Assembly (NCBI RefSeq): GCF_023264675.1
Contig: NZ_JAHFVG010000026.1
Coordinates: 19,155-83,154 of the forward strand
Source of the DNA: Rhodococcus sp. (in: high G+C Gram-positive bacteria)
Lineage (GTDB): Bacteria > Actinomycetota > Actinomycetes > Mycobacteriales > Mycobacteriaceae
Direction: 5' to 3'
Length of the DNA: 64,000 nucleotides
In this document: positions 31,661 through 39,479 of the stretch, piece after piece
Numbering within the stretch: position 1 is the first letter of the stretch
How the letters are laid out: each line of letters begins with the position of its first letter
The notes under the pieces: generated by a model
Seen by the model: only the letters and a program-made list of their open reading frames with translations
What the model was told of the DNA's origin: nothing
Database searches by the model: none
Position numbers and translations under genes: made by a program

Positions 31661-31692
31661 GTTTGCGATATCGCCGAACCTCGGTCTAGATT
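31661..31692 (+). promoter_or_regulatory. Probable promoter of the attenuator leader
   Basis: A TTGCGA-like -35 near 31663 and a TAGATT -10 at 31687-31692 with about 18-base spacing. A start of transcription 7-8 bases further falls on the GTG at 31700, so the leader peptide would be translated from a leaderless RNA. Confidence 0.5.
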
Positions 31693-31699
31693 GGCCAAC

Positions 31700-31741
31700 G
31701 TGAAGCGCATTCTCGTAGTACACCGCCGTAGCGGGGTCTGA
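31700..31741 (+). CDS. Leader peptide rich in Ile-Leu-Val codons
   Basis: Thirteen codons, GTG to TGA, reading VKRILVVHRRSGV. The core ILVV is a run of branched-chain amino acid codons, as in known ilv/leu attenuator peptides of actinobacteria. The following RNA can fold in competing ways (see the attenuator feature). When charged Ile, Leu or Val tRNA is short, a ribosome would pause at ILVV. The gene it precedes encodes a LeuA regulatory-domain protein, which fits branched-chain control. Confidence 0.78.
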   Translation: MKRILVVHRRSGV

Positions 31742-31790
31742 TTCGGACCGACCCCCGCTGCGGGTCGTTGTGCTACCCCGGTCCTTCCTT
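31730..31790 (+). promoter_or_regulatory. Transcription attenuator (competing hairpins)
   Basis: Arm AGCGGGGTC (31730-31738) can pair with GACCCCCGCT (31750-31759, one bulged C). Alternatively GGACCG (31745-31750) pairs with CGGTCC (31779-31784), enclosing CGACCC/GGGTCG, and is followed by TTCCTTC. The two folds share bases and exclude each other. The first covers the end of the leader peptide; the second is terminator-like. The ATG of the controlled gene is at 31814. Confidence 0.65.
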
Positions 31791-31813
31791 CACATTCGGA
31801 AAAGACCACCATC

Positions 31814-32293
31814 ATGAACGCTCTCACTTCTTTCACTTCCGACGATTGCTTCGCCGCCCTGCTCCCTCGTGCACTGCGCGAGAAGGCGAGGGACATGAGC
31901 TGGTCGACCTTCACCAGCACCTTCTGCCGCACGAGCGGACCGATCAAGCTCGGAAGCTGGACTGCCGCCCCAGCACGCGGCGGAAGAATCACCTTCGATG
32001 CCACCTTCGGCATCACCCCCGATCACCAGCACCCCCCGTACATCCACACTGCGACGGCCACCTCTTTCGGCCCGATCGACGCGTTGACCTCGATGCTCTA
32101 CGACGCCGGCTTTCATATCGAGATCATGTCGTTCCACCAGCAGACGATTGCGAGCGGTGATACCCCCGCCATCGCGACGTTCGTTCTGTGCGACTACGAC
32201 GGACGCCGGGAGTGGTCGATGGCGATCGGCGGGACCGGCGCCGAGTCGTCGATCCGAGCGATCATCGGTGCCGCGAACATGCTCCACGGATGA
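31814..32293 (+). CDS. Free-standing LeuA allosteric-domain-like protein
   Basis: A 159-residue protein without any catalytic barrel. Residues about 45-155 resemble the C-terminal regulatory (dimerisation) domain of 2-isopropylmalate synthase: GPIDALTSMLYDAGFHIEIMSFHQQTIASGDTPAIATFVLCDYD and an ending IRAIIGAANMLHG. In LeuA this domain binds leucine. The gene lies behind an Ile-Leu-Val leader peptide and attenuator, an independent sign that it belongs to branched-chain amino acid control. It may be a leucine sensor, or it may bind and regulate the full-length LeuA encoded elsewhere. No such gene is in this window. Confidence 0.75.
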   Translation: MNALTSFTSDDCFAALLPRALREKARDMSWSTFTSTFCRTSGPIKLGSWTAAPARGGRITFDATFGITPDHQHPPYIHTATATSFGPIDALTSMLYDAGFHIEIMSFHQQTIASGDTPAIATFVLCDYDGRREWSMAIGGTGAESSIRAIIGAANMLHG

Positions 32294-32301
32294 TTCTCGC
32301 G

Positions 32302-32345
32302 CTCTCTACCCGACTCTTGTATGCGTACTAGATTCAGGTAGAGAG
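32302..32345. repeat. 9-bp inverted repeat downstream of the LeuA-like gene
   Basis: CTCTCTACC (32302-32310) and GGTAGAGAG (32337-32345) are perfect inverted arms 26 bases apart, in a 122-base gap between two convergent genes. Further on, GATAGC and GCTATC form another small hairpin before CGTTTC. Together these may serve as the terminator of the LeuA-like gene. Confidence 0.45.
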
Positions 32346-32415
32346 CCCCAGAAAGTTCGACCGATAGCTCGGTCTTCGGCTATCTCGTTTCAGCGCTAGA
32401 GAGTCGTAAAAACAG

Positions 32416-32904
32416 CTAGGGCATCTCGATGGTCTGCGCACGCTGCACTTCGGCGACCGCACGCCTGATGTAGACCTCGGCAGCGACCTTTACCTCGGCT
32501 GTGACTTTGCGCCTGAGCAGCAGGTCCGCAATGATCAGCACCGCGTGTTCGGCTCGGGGAGCCGGTCGCTTCTCCTCGGTGTCGGCGACCCCGAGGGCAC
32601 CCGTCAGCACCTCGACGAACCCCGGCACATCCAGATCGGGTATCCATTCCGCCGCCGAGCGGACCGCGCTCGCCAATGCATCCTGCACGTCCTCGCCCGT
32701 CAATCCGTCGGGATGCAGCTCTTCGAGCAGCGAACGTACGATCTCCGCGTGAATCAGCCCGACACGCGAGGCATCTTCGGCGCCGAGCACCGCTACGGCG
32801 TCGGCGAAGTCGGTGGCCGCCCTGGCACGGGCGGCGGTGACGGCGTCGTCGGTCGCTGTCGCTATCGCGCGGACGGTCGGTGGCCACTCGGGCATCGGAA
32901 TCAC
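32416..32904 (-). CDS. Hypothetical helical protein
   Basis: A 162-residue acidic, mostly helical protein. No domain is recognisable. It has regular Ala/Val/Glu-rich helices (DAVTAARARAATDFADAVAVLG; VAEVQRAQ). The start is taken as GTG 32904, with TTG three bases before it and ATG nine bases after it as options. It is divergent from an alpha/beta hydrolase gene by 71 bases and convergent with the LeuA-like gene. Confidence 0.6.
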   Translation of the reverse strand: MIPMPEWPPTVRAIATATDDAVTAARARAATDFADAVAVLGAEDASRVGLIHAEIVRSLLEELHPDGLTGEDVQDALASAVRSAAEWIPDLDVPGFVEVLTGALGVADTEEKRPAPRAEHAVLIIADLLLRRKVTAEVKVAAEVYIRRAVAEVQRAQTIEMP

Positions 32905-32935
32905 CAACCGATTCTTGCAGCCGATACCGACAGAC

Positions 32936-32945
32936 CATGTACATG
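32936..32945. promoter_or_regulatory. CATGTACATG palindrome upstream of alpha/beta hydrolase
   Basis: A perfect 10-base palindrome 31 bases before the ATG at 32976 and 31 bases before the divergent hypothetical start; a TACTAA -10-like hexamer lies between it and the hydrolase. It could be an operator shared by both genes. Confidence 0.4.
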
Positions 32946-32975
32946 TAACCGGTGTTCATACTAAACTCGGCTCGC

Positions 32976-33866
32976 ATGAGCACCACCGTGGAACGAACGA
33001 CCGTTGTCAACGAAGGCCTGAGCCTCGCCGTCTTCGAAACCGGCAACCCGGACGGCGAGACGATCGTGCTGGTTCACGGCTGGCCGGACACCCACGAACT
33101 GTGGAGCCACATCGTCCCGTTGCTCGCCGACGACTACCGCATCATCAGCTACGACACCAGGGGCGCGGGCGAGAGCACCGTTCCCCAGGAGCAGTCGGCG
33201 TATCGACTCGCGCATCTGGCGTCGGACTTCTACGCCGTCATCGACGCCGTCAGTCCTGATCGGCCGGTCCATGTGCTGGCCCACGACTGGGGCGCGGTGG
33301 AGGTATGGGAAGCTGTCGCCGAACCCCGCGCGATCGATCGAATCTCCTCGTACACTTCGGTTTCCGGGCCGAACCTGGATCACCTCGGCAAATGGTCGCG
33401 GTCCAGACTGACGAAGCCGACCTGGACCGGGATCAAACAGGTTCTCGCACAGTCTCGCGCGTCGTTCTACACCGTCACCTTTCACATCCCCGGGCTGTCG
33501 ACGTTGCGGATCAAGCGTCAATTCGCCAAGGGCTGGCCCGCGTTTCTGCAGGAGTTCTCCAACGTCGATCCTGCACTCGTGAGCCAGAATTCGACGCTGT
33601 GGTCCGATGCGGTCAACGGAACCAACCGCTACCGCGCGAACATCATTCCTCGGCTGACCCAACCCCGCGAACGCTACGTCGACGTTCCCGTGCAATTGGT
33701 CATCAACACCGAAGACGTCGCCGTGCGCCCCTATCCCTACGACGACACCGAAAAATGGGTGAAGAACCTGACGCGCAACGAAATTCCCGCTGGACATTGG
33801 TCACCGATTTCCCACGCTGCGGAAATCGCGGCGCTGACGAGGAGCTACATCACCTCGCTGAAGTAG
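32976..33866 (+). CDS. Epoxide hydrolase/haloalkane-dehalogenase-type alpha/beta-hydrolase
   Basis: A 296-residue hydrolase. The oxyanion region is VLVHGWPDTHELW, and the nucleophile is an Asp in LAHDWGAVEVW, which marks the epoxide hydrolase/dehalogenase branch. The C-terminal His lies in IPAGHWSPISHA. It resembles the hydrolase half of mycobacterial EphD but lacks the reductase half. ATG 32976 is used because the family start (VERTTVVNEGLSLAVFETG) follows directly. It is the first gene after a short divergent promoter region. Confidence 0.85.
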   Translation: MSTTVERTTVVNEGLSLAVFETGNPDGETIVLVHGWPDTHELWSHIVPLLADDYRIISYDTRGAGESTVPQEQSAYRLAHLASDFYAVIDAVSPDRPVHVLAHDWGAVEVWEAVAEPRAIDRISSYTSVSGPNLDHLGKWSRSRLTKPTWTGIKQVLAQSRASFYTVTFHIPGLSTLRIKRQFAKGWPAFLQEFSNVDPALVSQNSTLWSDAVNGTNRYRANIIPRLTQPRERYVDVPVQLVINTEDVAVRPYPYDDTEKWVKNLTRNEIPAGHWSPISHAAEIAALTRSYITSLK

Positions 33867-33876
33867 CCGCGCTCCG

Positions 33877-34800
33877 CTAGGGCACCAGAACAAGCTTGTG
33901 ACGGGCGCCCGAAGCCATGGCCCACGCTCGCTCGACGTCCGCGAGGGGAAGGTTCTCGTACTCGATCGCGACCTTCCCCTCGGCGACCCAGTCGCCGATC
34001 CGTGAATAGGCCTCGCGCATCGCCGCCTGCCCGTAATGGATCGGCATGAATCCCGACACCGTCGCACCGAGGGCTCGCATGAGCTGGGCCGGGATCGTGA
34101 TGTTCGCGCCGGCGCGCTCACCGATCTGGATGGATCGCACGCCCTGGTTTCCGGCGTGCAACGCTGCCGCCGCTACCTCGCCCCACGTGTAGTCGAGGAT
34201 CACGTCGACACCGCCTCCCGACGCCTCGCGGATCGCTCCGGTCAGATCGTCGGCATCGGCGAGGACGGTCGCCGTCGCACCGAGGGCCCGCGTCGAGTCG
34301 AGCGCCTCGGCGTTGCGACCGACGACGGTGATGGATCCGGCGCCGAGCGCTCGCGCCGCCTGCACCGCAATGCGGCCTACGACGCCGGTGCCTCCGAGAA
34401 TCACGACGCTCTCACCGGGTTTCAGATGTGCCGCCTCCACCAGAGGCATACTTCCCGCGAGTCCGGCATTGCCGAGCGTTGCCGCTGCCGAGAAGTCGAC
34501 GGCGTCGGGAATCTCGATGAGGTGATCGCGCGGAACCAGCGAGCGTTCGGCCATCGACCCGAAGGGGCTCGACGGCAGCGAGAAGTAGACCCGAGTGCCG
34601 TCGGGAGTGACCCCGGCACCCTCGATCCCGGTGACGACCGGGAGCGACCGTGGGCTGAGATAGTGCGCCCCACTGGCGATTGCGATGTCGACGGCGTTGA
34701 TCGTGGCCGCGTGCACCTCCACCACGACACCGTCACCCGACGGTTCGTCGAAGTTTGCCAGTGTCGGTGCGCCGTACTGCGTCAAGACTGCTGCTTTCAT
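33877..34800 (-). CDS. Zinc-independent MDR oxidoreductase
   Basis: A 307-residue medium-chain reductase. Start MKAAVLTQYGAPTLANFDEPSG, the AxxxNxxD segment AATINAVDIAIASG and the NADP site VVILGGTGVVGRIAVQAARALGAG. It is a quinone reductase-type enzyme with unknown substrate. The ATG 34800 has GGAGGG 3-4 bases upstream. It is divergent from a TetR gene, with an 88-base region holding a clear palindrome, so it is likely the target of that TetR. Confidence 0.87.
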   Translation of the reverse strand: MKAAVLTQYGAPTLANFDEPSGDGVVVEVHAATINAVDIAIASGAHYLSPRSLPVVTGIEGAGVTPDGTRVYFSLPSSPFGSMAERSLVPRDHLIEIPDAVDFSAAATLGNAGLAGSMPLVEAAHLKPGESVVILGGTGVVGRIAVQAARALGAGSITVVGRNAEALDSTRALGATATVLADADDLTGAIREASGGGVDVILDYTWGEVAAAALHAGNQGVRSIQIGERAGANITIPAQLMRALGATVSGFMPIHYGQAAMREAYSRIGDWVAEGKVAIEYENLPLADVERAWAMASGARHKLVLVP

Positions 34801-34823
34801 GATCCCTCCAAGGATGAAGCCGT

Positions 34824-34846
34824 ATTCAGTGAATTGCGATTCAGTG
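34824..34846. promoter_or_regulatory. Operator-like element between MDR and TetR genes
   Basis: Two direct copies of ATTCAGTG (34824-34831 and 34839-34846) overlap a perfect palindrome TGAAT-TGCG-ATTCA at 34830-34843. It lies 24 bases before the MDR start and 43 before the TetR start, the expected place for autoregulation of both genes. Confidence 0.65.
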
Positions 34847-34888
34847 TGTAGCCTACGAGGCAGACTGTCAACGAACGAGGGAAAAACG

Positions 34889-35467
34889 GTGAAGACCACA
34901 CGAGAGGCCAGGTCCGAACACACCCGCGTCGAGCTGGAGAAAGCGGCGCGCTCGGTGTTCGAGCGCCACGGGTACTTCGGGGCGAAGATCACCGACATCA
35001 CCCGCGAGGCAGGACGAGCCGCAGGCTCGTTCTACAACCATTTCGACAGCAAGGAAGCTGTACTCCTGGCGCTGGCACGACAGATCGGCGACGACGCCGA
35101 CACCATCGTTGCCGAACAGGATGTGCGCGCTCGCGAGAAGCGAACGATGCGGCCGCACCTCGAAATCTTCTGGCAGATCTTTCACCGAAACCGCGTGGTG
35201 ATCGACGCCATGCGGGACGCCGCCCTCGTCCACCCGGAATTCGCCGAACGCATCGAAGGCTTCACGCGAGTCCAGTTCGAACCCTGGGTGCAGCGGCTAC
35301 GAGGGTTCGAGGAGGCAGGGGTGGTGTTGCCCGCGAGTGCGGAGACCACCGCCCTTCTGATCGGCGGAACGGCCGAAGGGTTCGCGCGAAACTGGACCGG
35401 CGACCGCGCAGAAGGAATGGAAACCCTGATCCGGTTCGTGGATCGGAGTGTCTTCGCCGAAGGTTAG
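34889..35467 (+). CDS. TetR-family transcriptional regulator
   Basis: A 192-residue TetR. The DNA-binding region is ARSVFERHGYFGAKITDITREAGRAAGSFYNHFDSKEAVLLALA, followed by an all-helical ligand domain. Start GTG 34889 with GAGGG 7 bases upstream. Divergent from the MDR gene, which it probably represses through the palindrome at 34830. Inducing compound unknown. It is convergent with the DUF4185 gene; the two ends overlap by 4 bases. Confidence 0.9.
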   Translation: MKTTREARSEHTRVELEKAARSVFERHGYFGAKITDITREAGRAAGSFYNHFDSKEAVLLALARQIGDDADTIVAEQDVRAREKRTMRPHLEIFWQIFHRNRVVIDAMRDAALVHPEFAERIEGFTRVQFEPWVQRLRGFEEAGVVLPASAETTALLIGGTAEGFARNWTGDRAEGMETLIRFVDRSVFAEG

Positions 35468-36918
35468 TTCAGCAACCGCGCGTGCATCTGGAAGACGTTG
35501 TAGTCCGACCACGTGGAGATGTTGAAATACAGATCGTTCGCGCTCGACCACGGATGCATGAAGCCGCCGTACAGTTCGGGATAGTCCGCCACGCTCACCA
35601 TCGGCGCACCACCGGACCACGATCCTTGCGGAGAAGTGGACTCACGCAACGTGATTGCCGTCTTCGCCGTATCCAGGTAGGTCATCTGCCACTTTCCGCG
35701 CGACTCGTCGTACCGCACCGACAGTTCCGCCGCGGGGGCCGCCACCACCGTCGACGCCGAGGTGTATCCGCCGACCGGCGTCCAGTTGCCGTCCTGCCAG
35801 TACTGATACGCAGACTTGTTCAACACCTGATCTTTCGGGACACGCGCGACTCCGACATCGGCGAGCCGAGTATTGGGCGTGCCGAACATGTAGACGTAGT
35901 CGCCCTGCGGCACCATCGACGTCACCTGAAACTTGGTGACACCGAAGATGTTGTCCCACTGGGCGTAGGGATCCTTCACCCACGTCGATCCGCCGTCGTC
36001 CGAATAGGCGATGCCGCCGTAGTTGGTCCACCACGTACCGGGGATGCTGTTCCACGTTCGGATCGACATGTAGCTCATGTACTGCCGGTTCCCGACGGCG
36101 AAGCCGGAGGTGGGAATCGTGGTGATCTCGACATTGTCGAGCTTTCGACTGCTCAGTAATTCGGCTGCGTGACAACGACTGTCCTGCACCATCGAGTCGT
36201 AGGTGACGCCGTCGGACAGATCGGTGTCGGTGCTGAAAGCCAGCACATTGCTTCGCCAGTCCGGCCCCTGCCCACCCGGCGGGTGAAACCCTTTTCCGAC
36301 GGTGTCGCCGAATGCCGTCGCGATCTGCCCGGGTGCGCTCTCCCACATGATGCCGAGGTCGGTGCCGTACACCTGCCATCGCTTGTCGGTCCGGTTGATC
36401 GAGCCTTGACCGGTCTGCTTCGCGACGCGGGAGACCTCGCCGATCCGCGGGGTCGGCGGCGCCGCGGAGCGCGCGGCAGGTTCGACCGGCGGCTGCGCAG
36501 GAGTCGGCGGCTGCGGAAGTTGTTGCTCGGGGCCTGGAACGGGGATCGGGATGACGAAGGGCGTGAACTTCACGCCGATCTGCGGGATGTTCAGAACGCT
36601 GGACAGTGTGGCCGGTTGCTCCGCTTCGTCTGTCAGATCGGGGCACGGATCGGTACACGGATCAGCGGGTAGCGGATCCTGGGGTACCCGCACCGACGGG
36701 GTGGTCGGCGCGGGATACGGCACGGGCATGACGGCCGGGTAGGGAATGGGAAGGTCGAGTTTCTCCGGCACGAGCGAACCGGTCTCGTTGGTCAGGTCCG
36801 TCGCGCACGCCCCTGGCGGTACGGACGGCTGCGCCTGCACACCACCGGGCACGAGGACCGACACCCACAGAACTGCTGTCGCTGTCACGGCCAGTCGAAC
36901 AGGGGGACGCAGGGGCAT
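35464..36918 (-). CDS. Secreted DUF4185-domain protein
   Basis: A 484-residue exported protein. Residues 1-29 are a signal peptide (VRLAVTATAVLWVSVLVPGGVQA) with cleavage after VQA. A long Pro/Ala-rich linker (about 30-165) leads to a DUF4185 domain with beta-propeller-like strands (WQVYGTDLGIMWES, AFGDTVGKGF, TWWTNYGGIAYSDDGGSTW, MYFGTPNT-type repeats), similar to sialidase folds. Function unknown; likely a carbohydrate- or cell-wall-related activity outside the cell. It follows the LLM monooxygenase gene after 7 bases on the same strand and may share its riboswitch-controlled transcript. Confidence 0.8.
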   Translation of the reverse strand: MPLRPPVRLAVTATAVLWVSVLVPGGVQAQPSVPPGACATDLTNETGSLVPEKLDLPIPYPAVMPVPYPAPTTPSVRVPQDPLPADPCTDPCPDLTDEAEQPATLSSVLNIPQIGVKFTPFVIPIPVPGPEQQLPQPPTPAQPPVEPAARSAAPPTPRIGEVSRVAKQTGQGSINRTDKRWQVYGTDLGIMWESAPGQIATAFGDTVGKGFHPPGGQGPDWRSNVLAFSTDTDLSDGVTYDSMVQDSRCHAAELLSSRKLDNVEITTIPTSGFAVGNRQYMSYMSIRTWNSIPGTWWTNYGGIAYSDDGGSTWVKDPYAQWDNIFGVTKFQVTSMVPQGDYVYMFGTPNTRLADVGVARVPKDQVLNKSAYQYWQDGNWTPVGGYTSASTVVAAPAAELSVRYDESRGKWQMTYLDTAKTAITLRESTSPQGSWSGGAPMVSVADYPELYGGFMHPWSSANDLYFNISTWSDYNVFQMHARLLN

Positions 36919-36925
36919 ACGGGCA

Positions 36926-38197
36926 TCATCGCAGATGACCACGCAATGTGTCTGCCGAGTACTCACGGCGAAACATACCGCGAGACTGAAGAATTGGAAC
37001 GATTTCATCCACGAAGTCGGTCAGGCCGTCCGGGTACAGGGGAGGCATCAGATTGAAGCCGTCTGCAGCTTCTCGGCGCACCCAGGCCTCGATCTCGTCG
37101 GCGATCGATTCCGGAGTTCCGATCATCGTCGCGTGTCCGCCGCCCGCCGCGAGGGTACCGAGTAGTTCGCGGACCGTCGGGGAATCCTTGGCAACGATCC
37201 GCAGAATTGTCTCGTAGCGACCGTGCGGGCCGGTGAATTCCTCGATCGGTGGTAACAGCGGGACCGGGGCGTCCAGTTCCCAAGCACTGCAGTCCTGTTC
37301 GACGAACGTCCCCAGCTGACGAAGGGATTGCTCGACGGGTAGCAGCGCATCGAATTCGGCTTTCTTGGCGCGAGCCTCGTCCATCGTGGAACCGATGTAC
37401 GTGACGAGACCGGGCATGATCCCCACCGAACCGGAATCACGGTCGGCCTTGTCGATTCGAGCCTTCACGTCGGAGTAGTAACTCGCACCGGACTCGATGT
37501 CGTAGGCGACCGCGTAGATCGCCTCGGCATACCGGGCCGCGAGATCGCGGCCCGGTCCCGACGCGCCGGCTTGGAACAGCACCGGACGGCCCTGCGGCGA
37601 ACGAGGAACGGTCAGCGGGCCGTCGACGGAGAAATGTTCACCCACATGATCGATCCGATGTACGCGATCGGGGTCCGCGTACATTCCTCCGCGGTCCAAT
37701 ACCAGCGCATCGGCGTCCCAGCTGTCCCATAGCGCGAGCGCCACCTCGACGAACTCCTCGGCACGTGCGTATCGCTCGGCGCGAGCAGGGATCTCCGCGA
37801 ACCCGTGGTTGCGGGCTTCGGCGTCGAACATCGAGGTGACGACGTTCCATCCCGCACGCCCACCGCTGATGTGATCGAGCGACGCGAGCATTCGCGCCGC
37901 GTGAAACGGGGTGTAGAACGTCGTACTGACCGTGGTGACCAGACCGATGTGTGTCGTGGCGCGCGCCATCGCGGTGAGCGCCGTGATGGGTTCGAGAAAC
38001 CATGTCCCCGCGCCTGCCGGGTCGCGGACGGAATGGCCGTCGGCGAAGAAGACGGCGTCGAACTTCCCGCGCTCGGCGATCCGAGCGAGTTCCTCGTAGT
38101 AGCGGATGTCACCCAGATCCTCGACGCGAGAATTCGGGTGTCGCCACGCAGCACTGTGGTGGCCGCAGCTGTGCAGAAAAGCGTTGAAGTGCAGCAT
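36926..38197 (-). CDS. NtaA/DszA-type flavin-dependent monooxygenase
   Basis: A 423-residue LLM-class enzyme: HFNAFLHSCGHHSAAWRHP at the N terminus, AEYRYYEELARIAERGKFDAVFFADG-type strand 2, then ISGGRAGWNVVTS and HFSVDGPLTVPRSPQGRPVLFQAGASGPGRDLAARYA. These match the two-component FMNH2-dependent group (nitrilotriacetate, dibenzothiophene-sulfone and pyrimidine monooxygenases), which insert oxygen and often open rings. Its gene starts 3 bases after the SDR stop, and both are downstream of a TPP riboswitch. A reductase supplying FMNH2 is not adjacent. Confidence 0.88.
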   Translation of the reverse strand: MLHFNAFLHSCGHHSAAWRHPNSRVEDLGDIRYYEELARIAERGKFDAVFFADGHSVRDPAGAGTWFLEPITALTAMARATTHIGLVTTVSTTFYTPFHAARMLASLDHISGGRAGWNVVTSMFDAEARNHGFAEIPARAERYARAEEFVEVALALWDSWDADALVLDRGGMYADPDRVHRIDHVGEHFSVDGPLTVPRSPQGRPVLFQAGASGPGRDLAARYAEAIYAVAYDIESGASYYSDVKARIDKADRDSGSVGIMPGLVTYIGSTMDEARAKKAEFDALLPVEQSLRQLGTFVEQDCSAWELDAPVPLLPPIEEFTGPHGRYETILRIVAKDSPTVRELLGTLAAGGGHATMIGTPESIADEIEAWVRREAADGFNLMPPLYPDGLTDFVDEIVPILQSRGMFRREYSADTLRGHLR

Positions 38198-38200
38198 CTC

Positions 38201-38956
38201 TCAGTCCTTGACCAGGCCGCCGTCCACCACGAGATTCTGCCCGGTGACCGAGCGCGACCACGGTGAGGCGAAGAACAGCAGCGCGTCGGCGAATTCCTCG
38301 GGGGTGACCACGCGCTGCAGGGGAGTCGACGCGGCGATCATGTCGAATACCTCGTCCGGCGTCGCGGCGCTGGCATCGGTGGTGCGGAGCAATCCGCCGG
38401 AGACCATGTTGACCGTGATTCCGTCGGCTCCGAGATCAGCGGACAGTGTGCGTGTCAGCGAGAGCAGAGCCGCTTTCGACGCGGTGTAATCGTGGTACGG
38501 CACGACGGGGTTCTGGAAAAGATTGGTGCCCACGTTGACGATTCGGCCGAACCCCGCGGCGCGCATACCCGCCAACGCCCGCTGCGTGGTGATGAGGGCA
38601 CCGCGGACGGCACCCTGGAACTGGGCGTCGAACTGCTGCCACGAGATGGTGTCGGCTTTGTCCCTCGCATCACCGTTGAACGAGAAGTCGGCGAGGGCAT
38701 TGTTCACGACGGTGGTGATCGTCGTCCCGAAGTGCTCTTCGGCCGCGGTGAACAGCGCATCGATCTGATCGGCCTGCGTCACGTCCGCGTGCAGTGCAAC
38801 GCCGCCTACCTCGGCCGCAAGCTTCTCCGCCGCCTCGCGACTGGTCCGGTAGTTCACCACCACGTTGGCGCCCTGCCCGGCGAATGCACGTACCAGTGCC
38901 GATCCGAGTCCGCGGCCACCACCGGTGACCAGGACTGTCTGCTCGTTCAGGTTCAT
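38201..38956 (-). CDS. SDR-family oxidoreductase under TPP riboswitch
   Basis: A 251-residue short-chain dehydrogenase. NAD(P) site VTGGGRGLGSALVRAFA, active-site Tyr/Lys in YHDYTASKAALLSL, C-terminal VTGQNLVVDGGLV. The ATG 38956 has GAGAGG 7 bases upstream. The mRNA leader between this start and 39100 contains a complete TPP riboswitch, so its expression should fall when thiamine pyrophosphate is plentiful. It is the first gene of a two- or three-gene operon with the DszA-like monooxygenase. The substrate is unknown. Confidence 0.87.
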   Translation of the reverse strand: MNLNEQTVLVTGGGRGLGSALVRAFAGQGANVVVNYRTSREAAEKLAAEVGGVALHADVTQADQIDALFTAAEEHFGTTITTVVNNALADFSFNGDARDKADTISWQQFDAQFQGAVRGALITTQRALAGMRAAGFGRIVNVGTNLFQNPVVPYHDYTASKAALLSLTRTLSADLGADGITVNMVSGGLLRTTDASAATPDEVFDMIAASTPLQRVVTPEEFADALLFFASPWSRSVTGQNLVVDGGLVKD

Positions 38957-39013
38957 GCGCGTGCCTCTCGTCGGTCGGTCGGAGCCGGCGAAGAAGACAA
39001 TGCACCCGAAACC

Positions 39014-39100
39014 GGATGCCGACATTCCTACGCTGGTGCTGACCAGATCAGGTTCGACGGGTGTGTTCTCAGCCGCGTCCGTTAGCGGCACCCCGTGTCG
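39014..39100 (-). ncRNA. TPP riboswitch (THI element)
   Basis: Reading the minus strand from 39100: GGGGTGCC, then GGCTGAGA, ACCC, GAACCTGATCTGG, and ACCAGCGTAGG. These are the invariant segments of the TPP aptamer in the right order and spacing: P1/J region, the CUGAGA pyrimidine sensor, and the helix carrying the pyrophosphate site. A short GCATCC/GGGTGC hairpin follows before the ribosome site. It controls the SDR gene at 38956 and probably the DszA-like monooxygenase gene. Confidence 0.95.
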
Positions 39101-39164
39101 AGAAACGATTGTAGTCCCTATCGGTCTCTATCCTGAGAGCTAGAGTCCGATATAGGCTCCTACG

Positions 39165-39479
39165 ATGACGGAGCGCATCTACCTGGAATGCCCGCTCGAC
39201 GAGAACGTGCTGCTGGTTCTCGATCACCGAACCGTCGATGTCTTCGATGCCACCGAGACCGTCGCGTCAGGCGGTCACAGCCGCTGGCACGTCGATCACC
39301 TCGGTGTCGACGCCAAGCCGACCAAGGCCGGGATGCGCTTCACCGTCGGGCTGCGGATGCCGAACGGCGACATCCGCTACACCGGCGGACGCGTCAAGTT
39401 CACCGTTCCCGAGGACAAGCTCCCCCTCGTGATGCACTTCTTCGAGCAGGCGAAGGCCGCGCGCGCCCTCAGCCGATGA
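39165..39479 (+). CDS. Conserved hypothetical small protein
   Basis: A 104-residue soluble protein that I do not recognise. It starts MTERIYLECPLDENVLLVLDHR and ends in FTVPEDKLPLVMHFFEQAKAARALSR. The alternating strands and a single C-terminal helix suggest a small beta-rich fold. The good ATG and the codon use support a real gene. It is divergent from the riboswitch-controlled operon and its end overlaps the convergent GH13 gene by 11 bases. Confidence 0.65.
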   Translation: MTERIYLECPLDENVLLVLDHRTVDVFDATETVASGGHSRWHVDHLGVDAKPTKAGMRFTVGLRMPNGDIRYTGGRVKFTVPEDKLPLVMHFFEQAKAARALSR

